A stretch of DNA of 40,381 nucleotides from Clostridiales bacterium. GTDB lineage: Bacteria; Bacillota; Clostridia; Oscillospirales; Oscillospiraceae. The notes beneath the pieces are model-generated. The model searched no databases. It was not told the DNA's origin and saw nothing but the letters and a program-made list of their open reading frames with translations. A program made the position numbers and the translations under genes. Of the stretch, positions 22,210 through 31,504 are shown in pieces; position 1 is the first letter of the stretch, and each line of letters starts with the position of its first letter. The DNA is taken from NCBI GenBank assembly GCA_004555705.1, contig SFHI01000015.1, positions 1 to 40,381 on the forward strand, given 5' to 3'.

Positions 22210-25188
22210 CTATTGCGGATACAGCAAAAAGGTTTTGATTTCAAAGGCCCCGAAGGGGACGGAAAGGGTCCCGTCCAGGGGAAGGGCCCGGCGGTGTTCC
22301 TCCAGCATATCCGTTTCCTCCAGCTTCCCGATGCGCGCGCCCACCGCAAAGCGTGCCTGGGTGGCCATGCCCATGGCCTCATAGACCCGGACGAGGATGA
22401 CACCCGGCACGGTGTCCGCCGGTTTGACGGTGTCCACCAGAATGTTTTTGTCCAGGGGGAGCAGAATGGGGGAGCTGTCCGCTTCGAAAGCTGTGCCGAA
22501 GGTCACAGGCTCGTTCAGTTCCGCCGCCTGCCGCACCACATCACTTTGGACAAAGGGGCCGGAGAAGGGGAACACGGAGTAGGTGAATTCCTGCATCCCC
22601 TGGTCGGCGTACATATCCGGCATCATGGAGGCCCGGAGCAGGGTCAGCCGAATCTCGTTTTCCGGGGTGCTGACCCCATATTTTCCGTCGTTCAGCACCG
22701 CAAGCCCTGCCCCGCCGTCGGCCAGCGCCGCGTATCGGTGGCAGCATACCTCGTACCGGTCCCGGTCGCTCTGCCGGGAGCGGTGGGTGGGCCGCCGGAG
22801 GAAGCCAAATTGGGTCTCGGTGATGGCCGTATCGGTATGGACGTTTGCCGGGAAGGAAACCTTCAGCAGCTTGTGCCGCTCCCGCCAGTGGACGGTGGTG
22901 ACAAAGTCCAGCCGCCGGGCGTCGCTGCCCAGGAAAATCCGCTGGGTCATGGGGGAATCGTGGAGCTTCCGCTCCACCACCAGCGCCGCCCCGTCTGGGG
23001 TTTCTTCGATGTGAATTCGGGCGTCGGGCTCCAGGGCCACGGGCAGCTGCTCGTACATGCTGCCCAGCTCCCAGGCGTCGTAACAGGTGTTGACATCCTT
23101 GTACATGAGAAAGCGGTTGCCCGTTCCTGCCAGGTATTCCCGGTTTTCTCCGGCAATCCGCAGGCCGGTCAGCTCCCCGGAGGGGTTCACCCGACAGATC
23201 AGGTGGGCATTTTTCAGTTCGTAGCAGTTTTCCTCCGGGAGGTATTCCACGGTGGCTCCATTCTCCTGGGGGCTTCCGTCAAGGATGGCGCTGCCCTGGG
23301 CGGGAATCAGGGTTCCCCGGTAGGTTCTGGGCCAGCCCAGGTGGTTATAGGCAGCCGTTCCGGAGGGCTCCCCCAGAAACTGCCGGAGCAGCTCCCCGCA
23401 GTCCCGCTCCACTTGCGCAAGCTCCGCCTCCGCCTGGGCGTGTACCCGGGCAATGGAGCTGCCGGGGGCGATGTCGTGGAACTGGTTGAAGAGAAGCAGC
23501 TCCCAGAGCGCGTCCAGCTTCTCCTGCCACTCCGGCTTCAGGGGCTTTCCTGCGTACAGGAGCCTTGCCAGATGGTACTCCGCCAGCTTCAGGGCGGTTT
23601 CCGCCCGCCGGATACCCCGTTTTGTCCGGGCCTGGGCGGTGTAGGTGCCCCGGTGCCAGGCAAGGTACAGCTCTCCCCGGTAGACGTTCTCCACCCCCTC
23701 CGCCAGGGCCCGGCGGAAAAATTCGGTGGGGTGCTCGGTATGGCACCGGGGCGCACCCTCCAGATCGGCGCACCTTTGGAGGGTTTCCGCCATCTCCCGG
23801 GTGGGGCCGCCGCCTCCGTCCCCGTAGCCGAAGGGGAACATGAGGCCGGAAATGCCCTCCTGCTGCACCCGGTCCTCCTCCCAGCGGGTGATCAGGTCCT
23901 CCGGGCGGAATACGGCGTTGTTTTTCTTGAACAGATGGGCCAGTACCCGGCTGCCGTCCAGGCCCTCCCACCAGAACACGTTGTAGGGAAAGGGCTCCGC
24001 CTCCGGGTCCTGGCGGGTCAGCTTCTGGGTGGCGAAGTAGGGAACCCCGCATTTTTTCATGATCTGGGGGAGCACCGGGGAGAAGCCGAAGGTGTCCGGC
24101 ATCCAGGCAAGTATGCTTTCCACCCCCAGCTCCCGGCGGAACCACCGCTTCCCCCGGACGAACTGCCGGATCAGGCTTTCCCCGGAGGGAATGTTGGTGT
24201 CAGATTCTACCCACAGCGCCCCCTCGGGGTAAAAGGCGCCGGATTGCACCTTTTCCCGCACCCGCTTCCACAGCCTTGGATAATCCTGCTTCAGGTATTC
24301 CAGAATGGGCGGCTCACAGAGCAGGAAGCGGTAATCCGGATATTCCTCCATCAGGGCCAATTGGTTGGAGTAGGTTCTGGCCGCTTTCCGCCGGGTTTCC
24401 TCCACCGGCCACAGCCAGGCGAGGTCCAAATGGGACTGACCGAACACCGTGTAGTCCGGGGCGGTGGAGCCGTTGCGGCAGGAGAGCAGGGGCTTGAGAA
24501 TTTTGGCGGCCTCCGCAACGCTGGCGGTCATTTCCGGCTCCGGAAGCTCGAAATCCGCAATGTAGGTGAACTTTTTCAGGCCCTCCAGGATTTTCATGGC
24601 CCGAAGGCTCTTTTCCGGGAGTTTTTTCAGCAGGCTGAACAGGGTCAGATAGTCCATGGCCGCCTGGAAAACGTCCTCGTTCCAGACACCGAACACCGAT
24701 TCCCCCGTGCATACCTGGGCCTGGGGCGGCTCCGGGACAGGCTCCTCCCCGGGGGCCACCGGGCCCGCGCCCTCGTTGCGGACGCCATGGCCCGCGTAGC
24801 CCTCGGCGAGGATGGCGTATTTTTCCCCGGCACGGGCGCAGCGGGACAGAGTGATGAATTTATGCTGCTTGCCAATGGCCCCGGCTTCGGCACCGTTCAC
24901 CCAGACCAGCATTTCCGGGGCGGTGTTCAGGGTGAATACCACCCGTTTTCCCGCCAGCTCCGGCGGAATGGTGACCTCCCCCCGGAACCAGCCATACTCC
25001 CATTTCCTGCCCCAGCGGGTTCCTGCAGGGGCAGGGGCGAAGCCCCGCGTTTGCGCCGCCTCCGGGGACAGGCGTTCCATGGTGGGGAAGTATTCCAGAG
25101 AAATGGCGCTGTGGGGCGTAAAGTAGTGCTTGGAAAACTGCTCCGCCCAGATGCGCAGGCGGTCGGCCCATTGTCTGCCAATGTTCAT
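22210..25188 (-). CDS. GH38 alpha-mannosidase
   Basis: This 992-residue enzyme is predicted to be a retaining, metal-dependent exo-alpha-mannosidase. Residues 1-240 are an N-terminal beta-sandwich-type region. The catalytic domain starts at TVFGQSHLDLAWLWP near residue 250, where the His-x-Asp ligates the metal, and continues with QLALMEEYPDYRF. The nucleophile Asp is in LAWMPDTFGFS near 360. The middle three-helix domain and long C-terminal beta domains follow to ILLPLDKNILVDTVKP and SVPFGAFEIKTF. Length fits the class of bacterial GH38 near 1000 residues. There is no signal peptide, so it is intracellular. AAAGGAG lies 5 nt before the ATG. A 414-bp gap containing a type-A repeat separates it from the upstream GH105, so a separate transcript start cannot be excluded. 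Confidence 0.93.
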   Translation of the reverse strand: MNIGRQWADRLRIWAEQFSKHYFTPHSAISLEYFPTMERLSPEAAQTRGFAPAPAGTRWGRKWEYGWFRGEVTIPPELAGKRVVFTLNTAPEMLVWVNGAEAGAIGKQHKFITLSRCARAGEKYAILAEGYAGHGVRNEGAGPVAPGEEPVPEPPQAQVCTGESVFGVWNEDVFQAAMDYLTLFSLLKKLPEKSLRAMKILEGLKKFTYIADFELPEPEMTASVAEAAKILKPLLSCRNGSTAPDYTVFGQSHLDLAWLWPVEETRRKAARTYSNQLALMEEYPDYRFLLCEPPILEYLKQDYPRLWKRVREKVQSGAFYPEGALWVESDTNIPSGESLIRQFVRGKRWFRRELGVESILAWMPDTFGFSPVLPQIMKKCGVPYFATQKLTRQDPEAEPFPYNVFWWEGLDGSRVLAHLFKKNNAVFRPEDLITRWEEDRVQQEGISGLMFPFGYGDGGGGPTREMAETLQRCADLEGAPRCHTEHPTEFFRRALAEGVENVYRGELYLAWHRGTYTAQARTKRGIRRAETALKLAEYHLARLLYAGKPLKPEWQEKLDALWELLLFNQFHDIAPGSSIARVHAQAEAELAQVERDCGELLRQFLGEPSGTAAYNHLGWPRTYRGTLIPAQGSAILDGSPQENGATVEYLPEENCYELKNAHLICRVNPSGELTGLRIAGENREYLAGTGNRFLMYKDVNTCYDAWELGSMYEQLPVALEPDARIHIEETPDGAALVVERKLHDSPMTQRIFLGSDARRLDFVTTVHWRERHKLLKVSFPANVHTDTAITETQFGFLRRPTHRSRQSDRDRYEVCCHRYAALADGGAGLAVLNDGKYGVSTPENEIRLTLLRASMMPDMYADQGMQEFTYSVFPFSGPFVQSDVVRQAAELNEPVTFGTAFEADSSPILLPLDKNILVDTVKPADTVPGVILVRVYEAMGMATQARFAVGARIGKLEETDMLEEHRRALPLDGTLSVPFGAFEIKTFLLYPQ

Positions 25189-25227
25189 AGCTGCTCCTTT
25201 GTTGGTTTCTGACGATTTCCGGGAAGA

Positions 25228-25473
25228 TAAATTGTTGTTTACACGTGCGCATCCCCCAAAAACGCTGTCATTGCGAGCCAGAGCGCACACTGGCGTGGCA
25301 ATCCCCCGGTTAGAGGGGAAATGTACCGAATATCACCCGAAAAACGGGGGTTGTTACGGTTTTTGGTGGTAATCGCTACCTGGTTCCATTCAACCGGGGG
25401 ATTGCCATACCAGCGTGCGCGCTGGTTCGCAATGACAGGAAACTTGAAGGCGAAACCGCTAAACAACAATTTA
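25228..25473. repeat. Type-A TIR-bounded repeat inside the sugar operon
   Basis: The ends are TAAATTGTTGTTTAC (25228) and TAAACAACAATTTA (25460-25473), with the same interior arms and middle as 958-1193. It lies in the 25189-25602 gap between GH38 and GH105. The rest of that gap (25474-25602) holds AATTGTCAATT-like fragments of the type-D interior and an 8-11 bp hairpin (25557-25583) without a T-tract. Confidence 0.85.
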
Positions 25474-25602
25474 TGCGCGTTTGGGGATGTGACCATTGTC
25501 AACCGTTCCGGGTCAATTGTCAATTCTTTTTTTGAAAATCTTTCCAATTGCGCGTTCTGCCCTTCCGGGGAGCCGAAGGGCAGAGGAGGGAGGCCCCGCG
25601 GT

Positions 25603-26709
25603 TTATGCCGGGGGGCCGGATAACCATTCGATCAGGAAGAGCATGGCAAGAGCCTGGCCGTAGGGCATGGATTTGAGCTCGATCTGCTTGTAAAAATCCT
25701 TGCTCTCCCGGCCCATGGGGGTGCCGTAGGACACCTGCTCCACAACGCCGTCCTCAGAAATCCGCTCCAGCACCGGGGGCAGGGCTTTCCGGGCAGCCTG
25801 GGCGTACTTCCCGTCGATGAGGCCGGTGTGCACCGCTTTCAGAATCCCATAGGCAAAGCCGCAGGTGGCGCTGGATTCCACATAGGAGGTGGGGTCGTCG
25901 ATCAGAGTGTGCCACATACCGCTTTCGTCCTGGTATTTTGCCAGGCTCTCCACCTGATTGAGGAGAATCTGCCGCAGCATCCGCTCCACCGGGGCGGGAC
26001 AGCGCACCATTTCCAGGAATTCCGGAATGGCAATGGTGATCCAGCAGTTGCCCCGGCCCCAGAAAGCCCGGGCAAAATTGTGCCGCCCGTGGAAGGTCCA
26101 GCCGTGGTACCACAGTCCCGTGGTATCGTCGGCCAGGTATTTGGCGTGGAGCAGGAACTGGTACTGGGCCTCGTCAATGTAGGCCTGGTTCCCCTCAATC
26201 CTGCCCATATTGGCCAGGAACAGCACGGTCATGAACAGCGTGTCGTCCCACAGCTCCTGATCGTTCAGGGTGTCGGAGGTCATGTGCTGGAAGCCGCCCT
26301 CCTGGGTTCTGGGGAAATGCTCCAGAATCCATTTGGCGCTCTCCCGGCAGGGGGCGAGATACCGCTCACTGCCCAGATACGCTCCCACATAGCTCATGGT
26401 GAGGAAGGGCGCCATGGTGTTGACGTTCAGGGCGGGAAAGCCAATGGCAAGCTGCCGGTCAAAGTATTTCACAAGGATATCCAGAATCTTGGGGTCCTTT
26501 GAGCCCGCGAACAGCTTCCACAGACCGTACAGACCCACGCCCTGGGTCCATTCCCAATGCTGGTATCTGCGGATATCGTCCCCGGCCAGGTTCTTTCCCT
26601 TCATATTTTCCAGGAAGATTTCGTCATCCTCGTAGAGGATGGGGCAGAAAGCGTCAATCAGCTTGGAAAGCTTCGCTTCAATTGCCGCCCTGCCGGCGTT
26701 CTTTTCCAT
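25603..26709 (-). CDS. GH105 unsaturated rhamnogalacturonyl/uronyl hydrolase
   Basis: This 368-residue cytosolic (alpha/alpha)6-barrel enzyme is predicted to remove the 4,5-unsaturated uronic acid left at oligosaccharide ends by a polysaccharide lyase. Family features include HWEWTQGVGLYGLWKL near residue 45 and DQELWDDTLFMTVLFL near 145, whose Asp pair matches the catalytic Asp of YteR-type enzymes. FARAFWGRGNCWITIAIPEFL lies near 220 and VESSATCGFAYGILKAV near 285. Length is the family norm. GH88 is a related alternative and the uronate specificity (galacturonyl or glucuronyl) is not decided. GAGG lies 7 nt before the ATG at 26709; a TTG 6 bp further upstream is less likely. It is 9 bp downstream of the HAD gene in the same operon. 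Confidence 0.9.
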   Translation of the reverse strand: MEKNAGRAAIEAKLSKLIDAFCPILYEDDEIFLENMKGKNLAGDDIRRYQHWEWTQGVGLYGLWKLFAGSKDPKILDILVKYFDRQLAIGFPALNVNTMAPFLTMSYVGAYLGSERYLAPCRESAKWILEHFPRTQEGGFQHMTSDTLNDQELWDDTLFMTVLFLANMGRIEGNQAYIDEAQYQFLLHAKYLADDTTGLWYHGWTFHGRHNFARAFWGRGNCWITIAIPEFLEMVRCPAPVERMLRQILLNQVESLAKYQDESGMWHTLIDDPTSYVESSATCGFAYGILKAVHTGLIDGKYAQAARKALPPVLERISEDGVVEQVSYGTPMGRESKDFYKQIELKSMPYGQALAMLFLIEWLSGPPA

Positions 26710-26718
26710 AGGCAAACC

Positions 26719-27255
26719 TCAAACTTGTTGTTCCAGTTGTTCGTTCAGCCGGGCCAGCAGCGTGGGAAGCTCCAGGGGGCTGTGGATGGTGTAGTCCGGG
26801 TGCCAATCGGGCTGCTCCTCGGTATGGAAGTACCTGGGGGACCAGTCCAGCCAGACGGAGGTCAGGCCCATGCGGTTGGCGCCCGCGATGTCCTTTTTCA
26901 GATTGTTGCCGATCATGACCACCCGGCTCCGGTCGGCGTCGGTCAGCTGCAGCTTTTCAAAGGCGGTTTCGAACATGATGGGAGCGGGCTTCTGCTGCCC
27001 CACCACCTCGGACACCACCCAGGCGTCGAAGCAGTCCCCCAGACCGTTTTTCCGGTAGACGTTCCGGAAGGATTCCCATTCTCCGTCGGCAACCAGGGCA
27101 ATGGTGAAGCCCTCGTCGTGGAGCTGCCGCAGTACCTCCCCCGCGCCGGGGATGCAATCCGCCTCCAGGACGATGCCCCGGTCATCATAGACCTGGGTCG
27201 CTTCGTCGATGATGGTGTCGCCGCTGTCGGTAAAGATAATCAGCTTCTTATTCAT
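26719..27255 (-). CDS. HAD-superfamily hydrolase with altered motif I
   Basis: This 178-residue subfamily-I HAD protein has a small helical cap. Motif I reads FTDSGDTIID near residue 8. Compared with the usual DxDGT, the nucleophile Asp is kept but the second Asp (general acid/base in phosphatases) is Gly. Motif III lysine is in VGQQKPAPIMFE near 95, and motif IV VMIGNNLKKDIAGANRMGL near 115 has Asn and a later Asp. Loss of the +2 Asp occurs in dehalogenase and phosphonatase branches and in some poor phosphatases, so simple sugar-phosphatase activity is doubtful. The start overlaps the upstream ATPase stop by 8 bp, showing tight coupling to the transporter. The reaction is not assigned. Confidence 0.8.
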   Translation of the reverse strand: MNKKLIIFTDSGDTIIDEATQVYDDRGIVLEADCIPGAGEVLRQLHDEGFTIALVADGEWESFRNVYRKNGLGDCFDAWVVSEVVGQQKPAPIMFETAFEKLQLTDADRSRVVMIGNNLKKDIAGANRMGLTSVWLDWSPRYFHTEEQPDWHPDYTIHSPLELPTLLARLNEQLEQQV

Positions 27256-28249
27256 AGGAAAACCCTTTCAGCTTCAGCTCTTCCGCTCTGTGGCAGGCCA
27301 CAAAGTGATCCTTCTCCAGCTCCCGGTAGACGGGGGCCTCCTGCCGGCACCGCTCGGTGCAGTAGCAGCAGCGGGTGTGGAAATAGCAGCCGCTGGGGGG
27401 ATTGGCCGGGTTGGGAATTTCTCCCTCCAGGGGGATACGCTCCATCTGGGCCTCGGGGTCGGCCACGGGCACGGCGGAGAGCAGGCTCTCGGTATAGGGG
27501 TGCATGGGGTGCTCATAGAGCTTTTCCGTGGGTGCGTACTCCACCAGCTGGCCCAGGTACATGACGCCCACCTTGTCGGAGATGTACTCCACCACGGACA
27601 GGTCGTGGCTGATGAACAGGTAGGTCAGGCCGAACTCCTGCTGCAGGTCGTGCAGGAGGTTGATCACCTGAGCCTGGATGGACACGTCCAGGGCGGAAAC
27701 CGCCTCGTCGCAGACGATGACCCGGGGATTCAGCACCAGGGCCCGGGCAATGCCGATGCGCTGCCGCTGGCCGCCGGAGAAGGCGTGGGGGTAGCGCTTC
27801 AGGTAGGCGGTATTCAGGCCCACCTTGGCGGCGATGTCCATGACCTTGCGCTCCATTTCCGCCTTGGGCATTTTGGGGAAATTGGCGAGCAGAGGCTCCT
27901 TGATGATGTCCAGCACCGTCATCCTTGGGTCCAGGGAGGAATAGGGGTCCTGGAAGATCATCTGGATTTCCTTGCGGTAGCGCTTCATGGTGGCCTTGTC
28001 GATTTTCAGAAAATCGATGGTTTCCCCGTCCGAGGCGGTGTAGAGGACATTGCCCTCGCTGGGCTCGTAGGCCCGGACGATGCACCGGCCCAGAGTGGTT
28101 TTGCCGCAGCCGGATTCGCCCACGATGCCGATGGTCTCGCCCTCGTTCACGGTGAAGCTGACCCCGGACACGGCCCGGACGCAGACGCCCTTGGAGTTAA
28201 AGCGCATATGGATGTTCTGCACATCCAGAATCTGCTTTTTGTCACTCAT
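27248..28249 (-). CDS. Opp-type ATPase (OppF-like), system 2
   Basis: This 333-residue ATPase of the second importer has Walker A GESGCGKTT near residue 44, Q-loop FQDPYSSLDPRMTV and an intact signature FSGGQRQRIG near 155. The Walker B reads VIVCDEAVSALD (Ala for the common Pro), and the switch His is in ISHDLSVV. The C-terminal cysteine-rich tail is CYFHTRCCYCTERC. All catalytic residues are present, unlike the altered signature in the system 1 partner. I chose the ATG at 28249, which follows AAGGAAGGGGAG and overlaps the OppD stop by 8 bp; longer in-frame starts run deep into OppD. Confidence 0.92.
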   Translation of the reverse strand: MSDKKQILDVQNIHMRFNSKGVCVRAVSGVSFTVNEGETIGIVGESGCGKTTLGRCIVRAYEPSEGNVLYTASDGETIDFLKIDKATMKRYRKEIQMIFQDPYSSLDPRMTVLDIIKEPLLANFPKMPKAEMERKVMDIAAKVGLNTAYLKRYPHAFSGGQRQRIGIARALVLNPRVIVCDEAVSALDVSIQAQVINLLHDLQQEFGLTYLFISHDLSVVEYISDKVGVMYLGQLVEYAPTEKLYEHPMHPYTESLLSAVPVADPEAQMERIPLEGEIPNPANPPSGCYFHTRCCYCTERCRQEAPVYRELEKDHFVACHRAEELKLKGFSYE

Positions 28250-29285
28250 GGATCGTCTCCCCTTCCTTTTTGGCGTTGGGGCACCCGGTACAGGCGAAGC
28301 AGGCGATCTTGTGGTCGCCGCCCAGGTCGCACAGCTCCGGGTCGAACACGTTGCACACACCCTCGATCCGCTTGTGGCAGCGCTCATAGAAGCCGCAGCC
28401 GGCAGGCAGGTTCAATGCCAGAGGCACGGTGCCCTCAATGGAGAACAGCCGGTCCTGCTTCTTGGTGCCGATTTTGTGGACGGAGCCGATGAGGCCCTGG
28501 GTGTAGGGGTGCTGGGGATTCTTGTAGATTTCCGCCGCGGGGGCGGATTCCACGATTTTGCCCAGGTACATGACTGCCACCCGGTCGCACATCCGGGCCA
28601 CGGTGCCCAGGTCGTGGGTGATGAACAGGATGGACATTCCGAAATCCTTCTGCAGGCTCTTCATCAGCTCCAGAATCTGGGCCTGGATGGTCACGTCCAG
28701 GGCGGTGGTGGGCTCATCGGCAATCAGCAGCTTCGGGTTACACACCAGGGCCATGGCAATCAGGGCCCGCTGGAGCATACCGCCGGAGAACTCGTGGGGG
28801 TACTGGTCGTAGCGCTTCTCCGCGTTGGCAATGCCCACCTTCTTCATAACCTCCAGGGAAAGCTCCTTGGATTTCTTCTTATCTTTGGTGATGTGAAGCC
28901 TGGTGGCCTCGTTGATCTGGTTGCCGATGGTATACATGGGGGAGAAGGCCACCATGGGCTCCTGGAAGATCATGGAGATTTGCTTGCCCCGGATGGAGCG
29001 GATTTCCTTGCCCCGGGGAGGCAGGCTCAGCAGGTCAATGGGGCCCAGGTCGTCGGCGTCGAAGAGAATCCGGCCCTCGGCCCTGCACTTTTTATCGTTG
29101 ATGCCCAGGATTGCCTTGCTGGTCAGGCTCTTGCCGCAGCCGGATTCGCCCACCAGGCCCAGGGTTTCCCCCCGGCGGATTTCAAAATTCACCCCACGGA
29201 CGGCAGTCAGCGTGCCTTCGTCGACTTTGATATTGACCCGCAGGTCCTTGATTTCCAGGATGGGGTCCTTGCTTGGATTACTCAT
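28242..29285 (-). CDS. Opp-type ATPase (OppD-like), system 2
   Basis: This 347-residue ATPase has Walker A GESGCGKSL near residue 46, Q-loop FQEPMVAFSPMYTIG, signature FSGGMLQRAL near 170, Walker B LLIADEPTTALD near 190 and switch His ITHDLGTVA. The tail GCGFYERCHKRIEGVCNVFDPELC carries the spaced cysteines that can hold an iron-sulfur cluster in OppD/F proteins; a further CFACTGC lies near the end. The ATG at 29285 follows AAAGGAG; a GTG 9 bp upstream is too close to that site. It lies 23 bp after the permease stop. Confidence 0.92.
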   Translation of the reverse strand: MSNPSKDPILEIKDLRVNIKVDEGTLTAVRGVNFEIRRGETLGLVGESGCGKSLTSKAILGINDKKCRAEGRILFDADDLGPIDLLSLPPRGKEIRSIRGKQISMIFQEPMVAFSPMYTIGNQINEATRLHITKDKKKSKELSLEVMKKVGIANAEKRYDQYPHEFSGGMLQRALIAMALVCNPKLLIADEPTTALDVTIQAQILELMKSLQKDFGMSILFITHDLGTVARMCDRVAVMYLGKIVESAPAAEIYKNPQHPYTQGLIGSVHKIGTKKQDRLFSIEGTVPLALNLPAGCGFYERCHKRIEGVCNVFDPELCDLGGDHKIACFACTGCPNAKKEGETIHE

Positions 29286-29308
29286 GCTGCACACTCCTTT
29301 CTGCCGTC

Positions 29309-30445
29309 TTACTTATAGGGGTCAGCGGCGTCCCGCAGGCCGTCACCCAGGAAGTTGAAGGCCAGGACGGTCACGATCACGAAGACCAGGGGGATCATCT
29401 TCCAGGGACACTGGGCAACGGACACCAGGTCCTCGGTTTCCTTCAGCAGCACGCCCCAGCTGGTGGCGGGGGCCTTCATGCCCAGCCCCAGGTAGCTCAT
29501 GGAGGTTTCGCCCAGAATGGAGGAGGGAATGCCCAGGGTCAGGTTCACGATCAGATAGCTTAAGAAGCCCGGCACCATGTGCTTGACGATGATCTTGAAA
29601 TCGCTGACACCGGCAAGCCGCGCGGCCATGACGAAGTCCTCCTTGCGCAGGGAAATGAACTTGCCCCGGACTACCCGGGCCAGGCCCGTCCAGCCGATGA
29701 AGGACAGAATGATGGTGATGTACAGGTACATGGCGGAAACGGAAATTCCGGGAGGAATGGCAGCGGACAGGGCCATCCACAGCGGGATGCTGGGAATGGC
29801 AGAAAGCACCTCGATGACCCGCTGAATTACGTTGTCAATGACGCCGCCGAAGTAGCCGGAGATGCCGCCCAGCAGGATGCCCAGCACGAAACTGATGGCC
29901 GCGGACACGAAGGGCACCGTCAGCGACACCCGGGAGCCGAACAGGATTCGCGAGAAAATGCACGCGCCGGTGCTGTCCGCGCCGAAAATGTTGATGCGGG
30001 CCGAGTTATCCGGTTCCCCCGCTTCGTTCACCAGGCCGAACAGGTGGCGGTTGGTGGTAAACAGGCCCAGGAACTTGTACTCGATGCCCTCGGCGAAGAA
30101 ATCGATGTAGTACCGCTCCTCGGTGTTCTCCCGGATTTCCACGGTGAAGGTTTCCCTGTTGTTGTACTTTTCCAGCTTGAACACATAGGGCCGGGTGAAA
30201 TTGCCCTCCATATCCTTCCAATAGATTGTGGTGGGGGCGGTGTTTTTGTAAAGGGCGGAGAATTCCTCCAGGCCGTAGGGGGCGATGAAGTCGGCGAACA
30301 GGGCCCCCAGGTACAGTATGGCCAGCAGCGCCAGGCTGAACCTGGCCAGGGCGTGCTTCTTGAGCTTGCGCCACATCAGGGTCCACTGGGAGGCCAGGTA
30401 GTAGGATTCGTCCAGATCCTTCTGCTTTTTCTTCAGCAGTACCAT
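29309..30445 (-). CDS. Opp-type permease (OppC-like) with enlarged extracellular loop, system 2
   Basis: This 378-residue pore subunit starts with a basic tail and first helix (ARFSLALLAILYLGALFADFI near residue 37). Between helix 1 and helix 2 is an extracellular insert of about 110 residues (YKNTAPTTIYWKDMEGNF to NIFGADSTGACIFSRI), absent in the 287-residue C subunit of system 1. The remainder is standard, with the EAA loop AARLAGVSDFKIIVKHMVPG near 275 and ETSMSYLGLGMKAPATSWG near 315. The insert may contact the large 661-residue binding protein; such long C subunits occur in Opp-type importers of Clostridia and Thermotogae. AAAGGAG precedes the ATG. The gap from OppB is 4 bp. Confidence 0.9.
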   Translation of the reverse strand: MVLLKKKQKDLDESYYLASQWTLMWRKLKKHALARFSLALLAILYLGALFADFIAPYGLEEFSALYKNTAPTTIYWKDMEGNFTRPYVFKLEKYNNRETFTVEIRENTEERYYIDFFAEGIEYKFLGLFTTNRHLFGLVNEAGEPDNSARINIFGADSTGACIFSRILFGSRVSLTVPFVSAAISFVLGILLGGISGYFGGVIDNVIQRVIEVLSAIPSIPLWMALSAAIPPGISVSAMYLYITIILSFIGWTGLARVVRGKFISLRKEDFVMAARLAGVSDFKIIVKHMVPGFLSYLIVNLTLGIPSSILGETSMSYLGLGMKAPATSWGVLLKETEDLVSVAQCPWKMIPLVFVIVTVLAFNFLGDGLRDAADPYK

Positions 30446-30449
30446 ATCC

Positions 30450-31445
30450 TCAGCTCCTTTCCGAGAACCGGATCCGGGGATCCAGCCATGCCAGGGCGAT
30501 GTCGGAGAGCAGGGTTCCCACCACGACCAGAACCGCCTGAATGAGAACGATGGTGCCCGCCAGATACATATCCTGGGATTTGAGGGCGGTGAGCAGCACG
30601 GGCCCCTGAATCTGCAGGTTCATGACGATGGCAGAGACCGTGGAGCCGGAGAAAATGGTGCGAAGAGAGCCGGACATTCCGGAGACTACGGGGTTCAGCG
30701 CGGCCCGGAGGCAGTACTTGTAGGTGATGGTGGCCTCGCTGCAGCCCTTGGCCCGGGCGGTGAGGGTGTATTGCCGGGTCTGCTCGTCCAGCATCTGGGC
30801 CCGGACGGTACGGATGATTCCGCAGGTGCCGGAGGTGCCGATGACGATCAGCGGGATCAGGCACCGGCCCAGAAACTCCGGAACGTACTCCCAGCGCATT
30901 CCGTTCTGGAGCATTTCCGTGCTGAAAAGCCCCAGGTAGATGTTTCCGGTTTTAACATATATGTAATACATGATAATGATCGCCAGCAGGAAATTGGGGG
31001 TTGCCGTCCCCAGGAAGCCGACGAAGGACAATGCGTAATCGCCCGCGGAATACTGGTGGTTGGCGCAGTAGATGCCGATGGGCAGGGATACCACGTACTG
31101 AAACACCAGAATGACAAAGGACACGCCCAGGGTCAGATAGAGCCTGTCCATAATAACGCTCCAGACGGAGCGGCCGTATTCAAAGGAATAGCCAAAGTCG
31201 CCCTTGGTCACAATGTTTTTCACCCAGTTAAAATACTGGATATACCAGGGATCATCCAGGCCGAACTGCACACGCAGATTCGCGATATCCTCCGCGGAGA
31301 ACACTTCGCCCTCGGCGGACATGGCGGCCACATAGGAGGTTACATAATCTCCGGGAGGCAGCTGGATGATAAAGAAGATCACAATGGAGATAATGATGAT
31401 CGTTGGGATGAAGAGGAGAAGCCGTTTTCCGATGTATTTTGCCAT
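30450..31445 (-). CDS. Opp-type permease (OppB-like), system 2
   Basis: This 331-residue pore subunit begins MAKYIGKRLLLFIPTIIIIS. It has the extracellular loop with ANLRVQFGLDDPWYIQYFNW, and about six helices. The EAA loop LTARAKGCSEATITYKYCLRAAL is near residue 225, and SGSTVSAIVMNLQIQGPVLLTALK near 265 replaces the usual VVxExVFxxPG. The ATG at 31445 follows AGAAAGGATG. The gene is 371 bp downstream of the binding-protein gene, across a terminator-like hairpin and a type-B repeat. Confidence 0.9.
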   Translation of the reverse strand: MAKYIGKRLLLFIPTIIIISIVIFFIIQLPPGDYVTSYVAAMSAEGEVFSAEDIANLRVQFGLDDPWYIQYFNWVKNIVTKGDFGYSFEYGRSVWSVIMDRLYLTLGVSFVILVFQYVVSLPIGIYCANHQYSAGDYALSFVGFLGTATPNFLLAIIIMYYIYVKTGNIYLGLFSTEMLQNGMRWEYVPEFLGRCLIPLIVIGTSGTCGIIRTVRAQMLDEQTRQYTLTARAKGCSEATITYKYCLRAALNPVVSGMSGSLRTIFSGSTVSAIVMNLQIQGPVLLTALKSQDMYLAGTIVLIQAVLVVVGTLLSDIALAWLDPRIRFSERS

Positions 31446-31504
31446 TCGCGTTACATCCTTTCTGCCATCCTCAGAAAGCCCGGGACAAAAGCATTCTGAG
31501 GAAA

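Noticed and set aside
21430..25212. A plus-strand open frame of over 1200 codons opposite GH38 and the ROK kinase
   Set aside because: It is antisense to two genes with clear motifs and ribosome binding sites, its protein is Gly/Pro/His/Gln-rich with no domain, and it reflects GC-rich third positions. Similar long antisense frames at 7826-10078, 10217-12595, 15645-17939 and 31742-33823 were rejected for the same reason.
25557..25583. Hairpin CTGCCCTT...AAGGGCAG as a terminator of GH105
   Set aside because: The stem is good but no T-tract follows on either strand, so it was left as a possible stabilising hairpin in the gap description.
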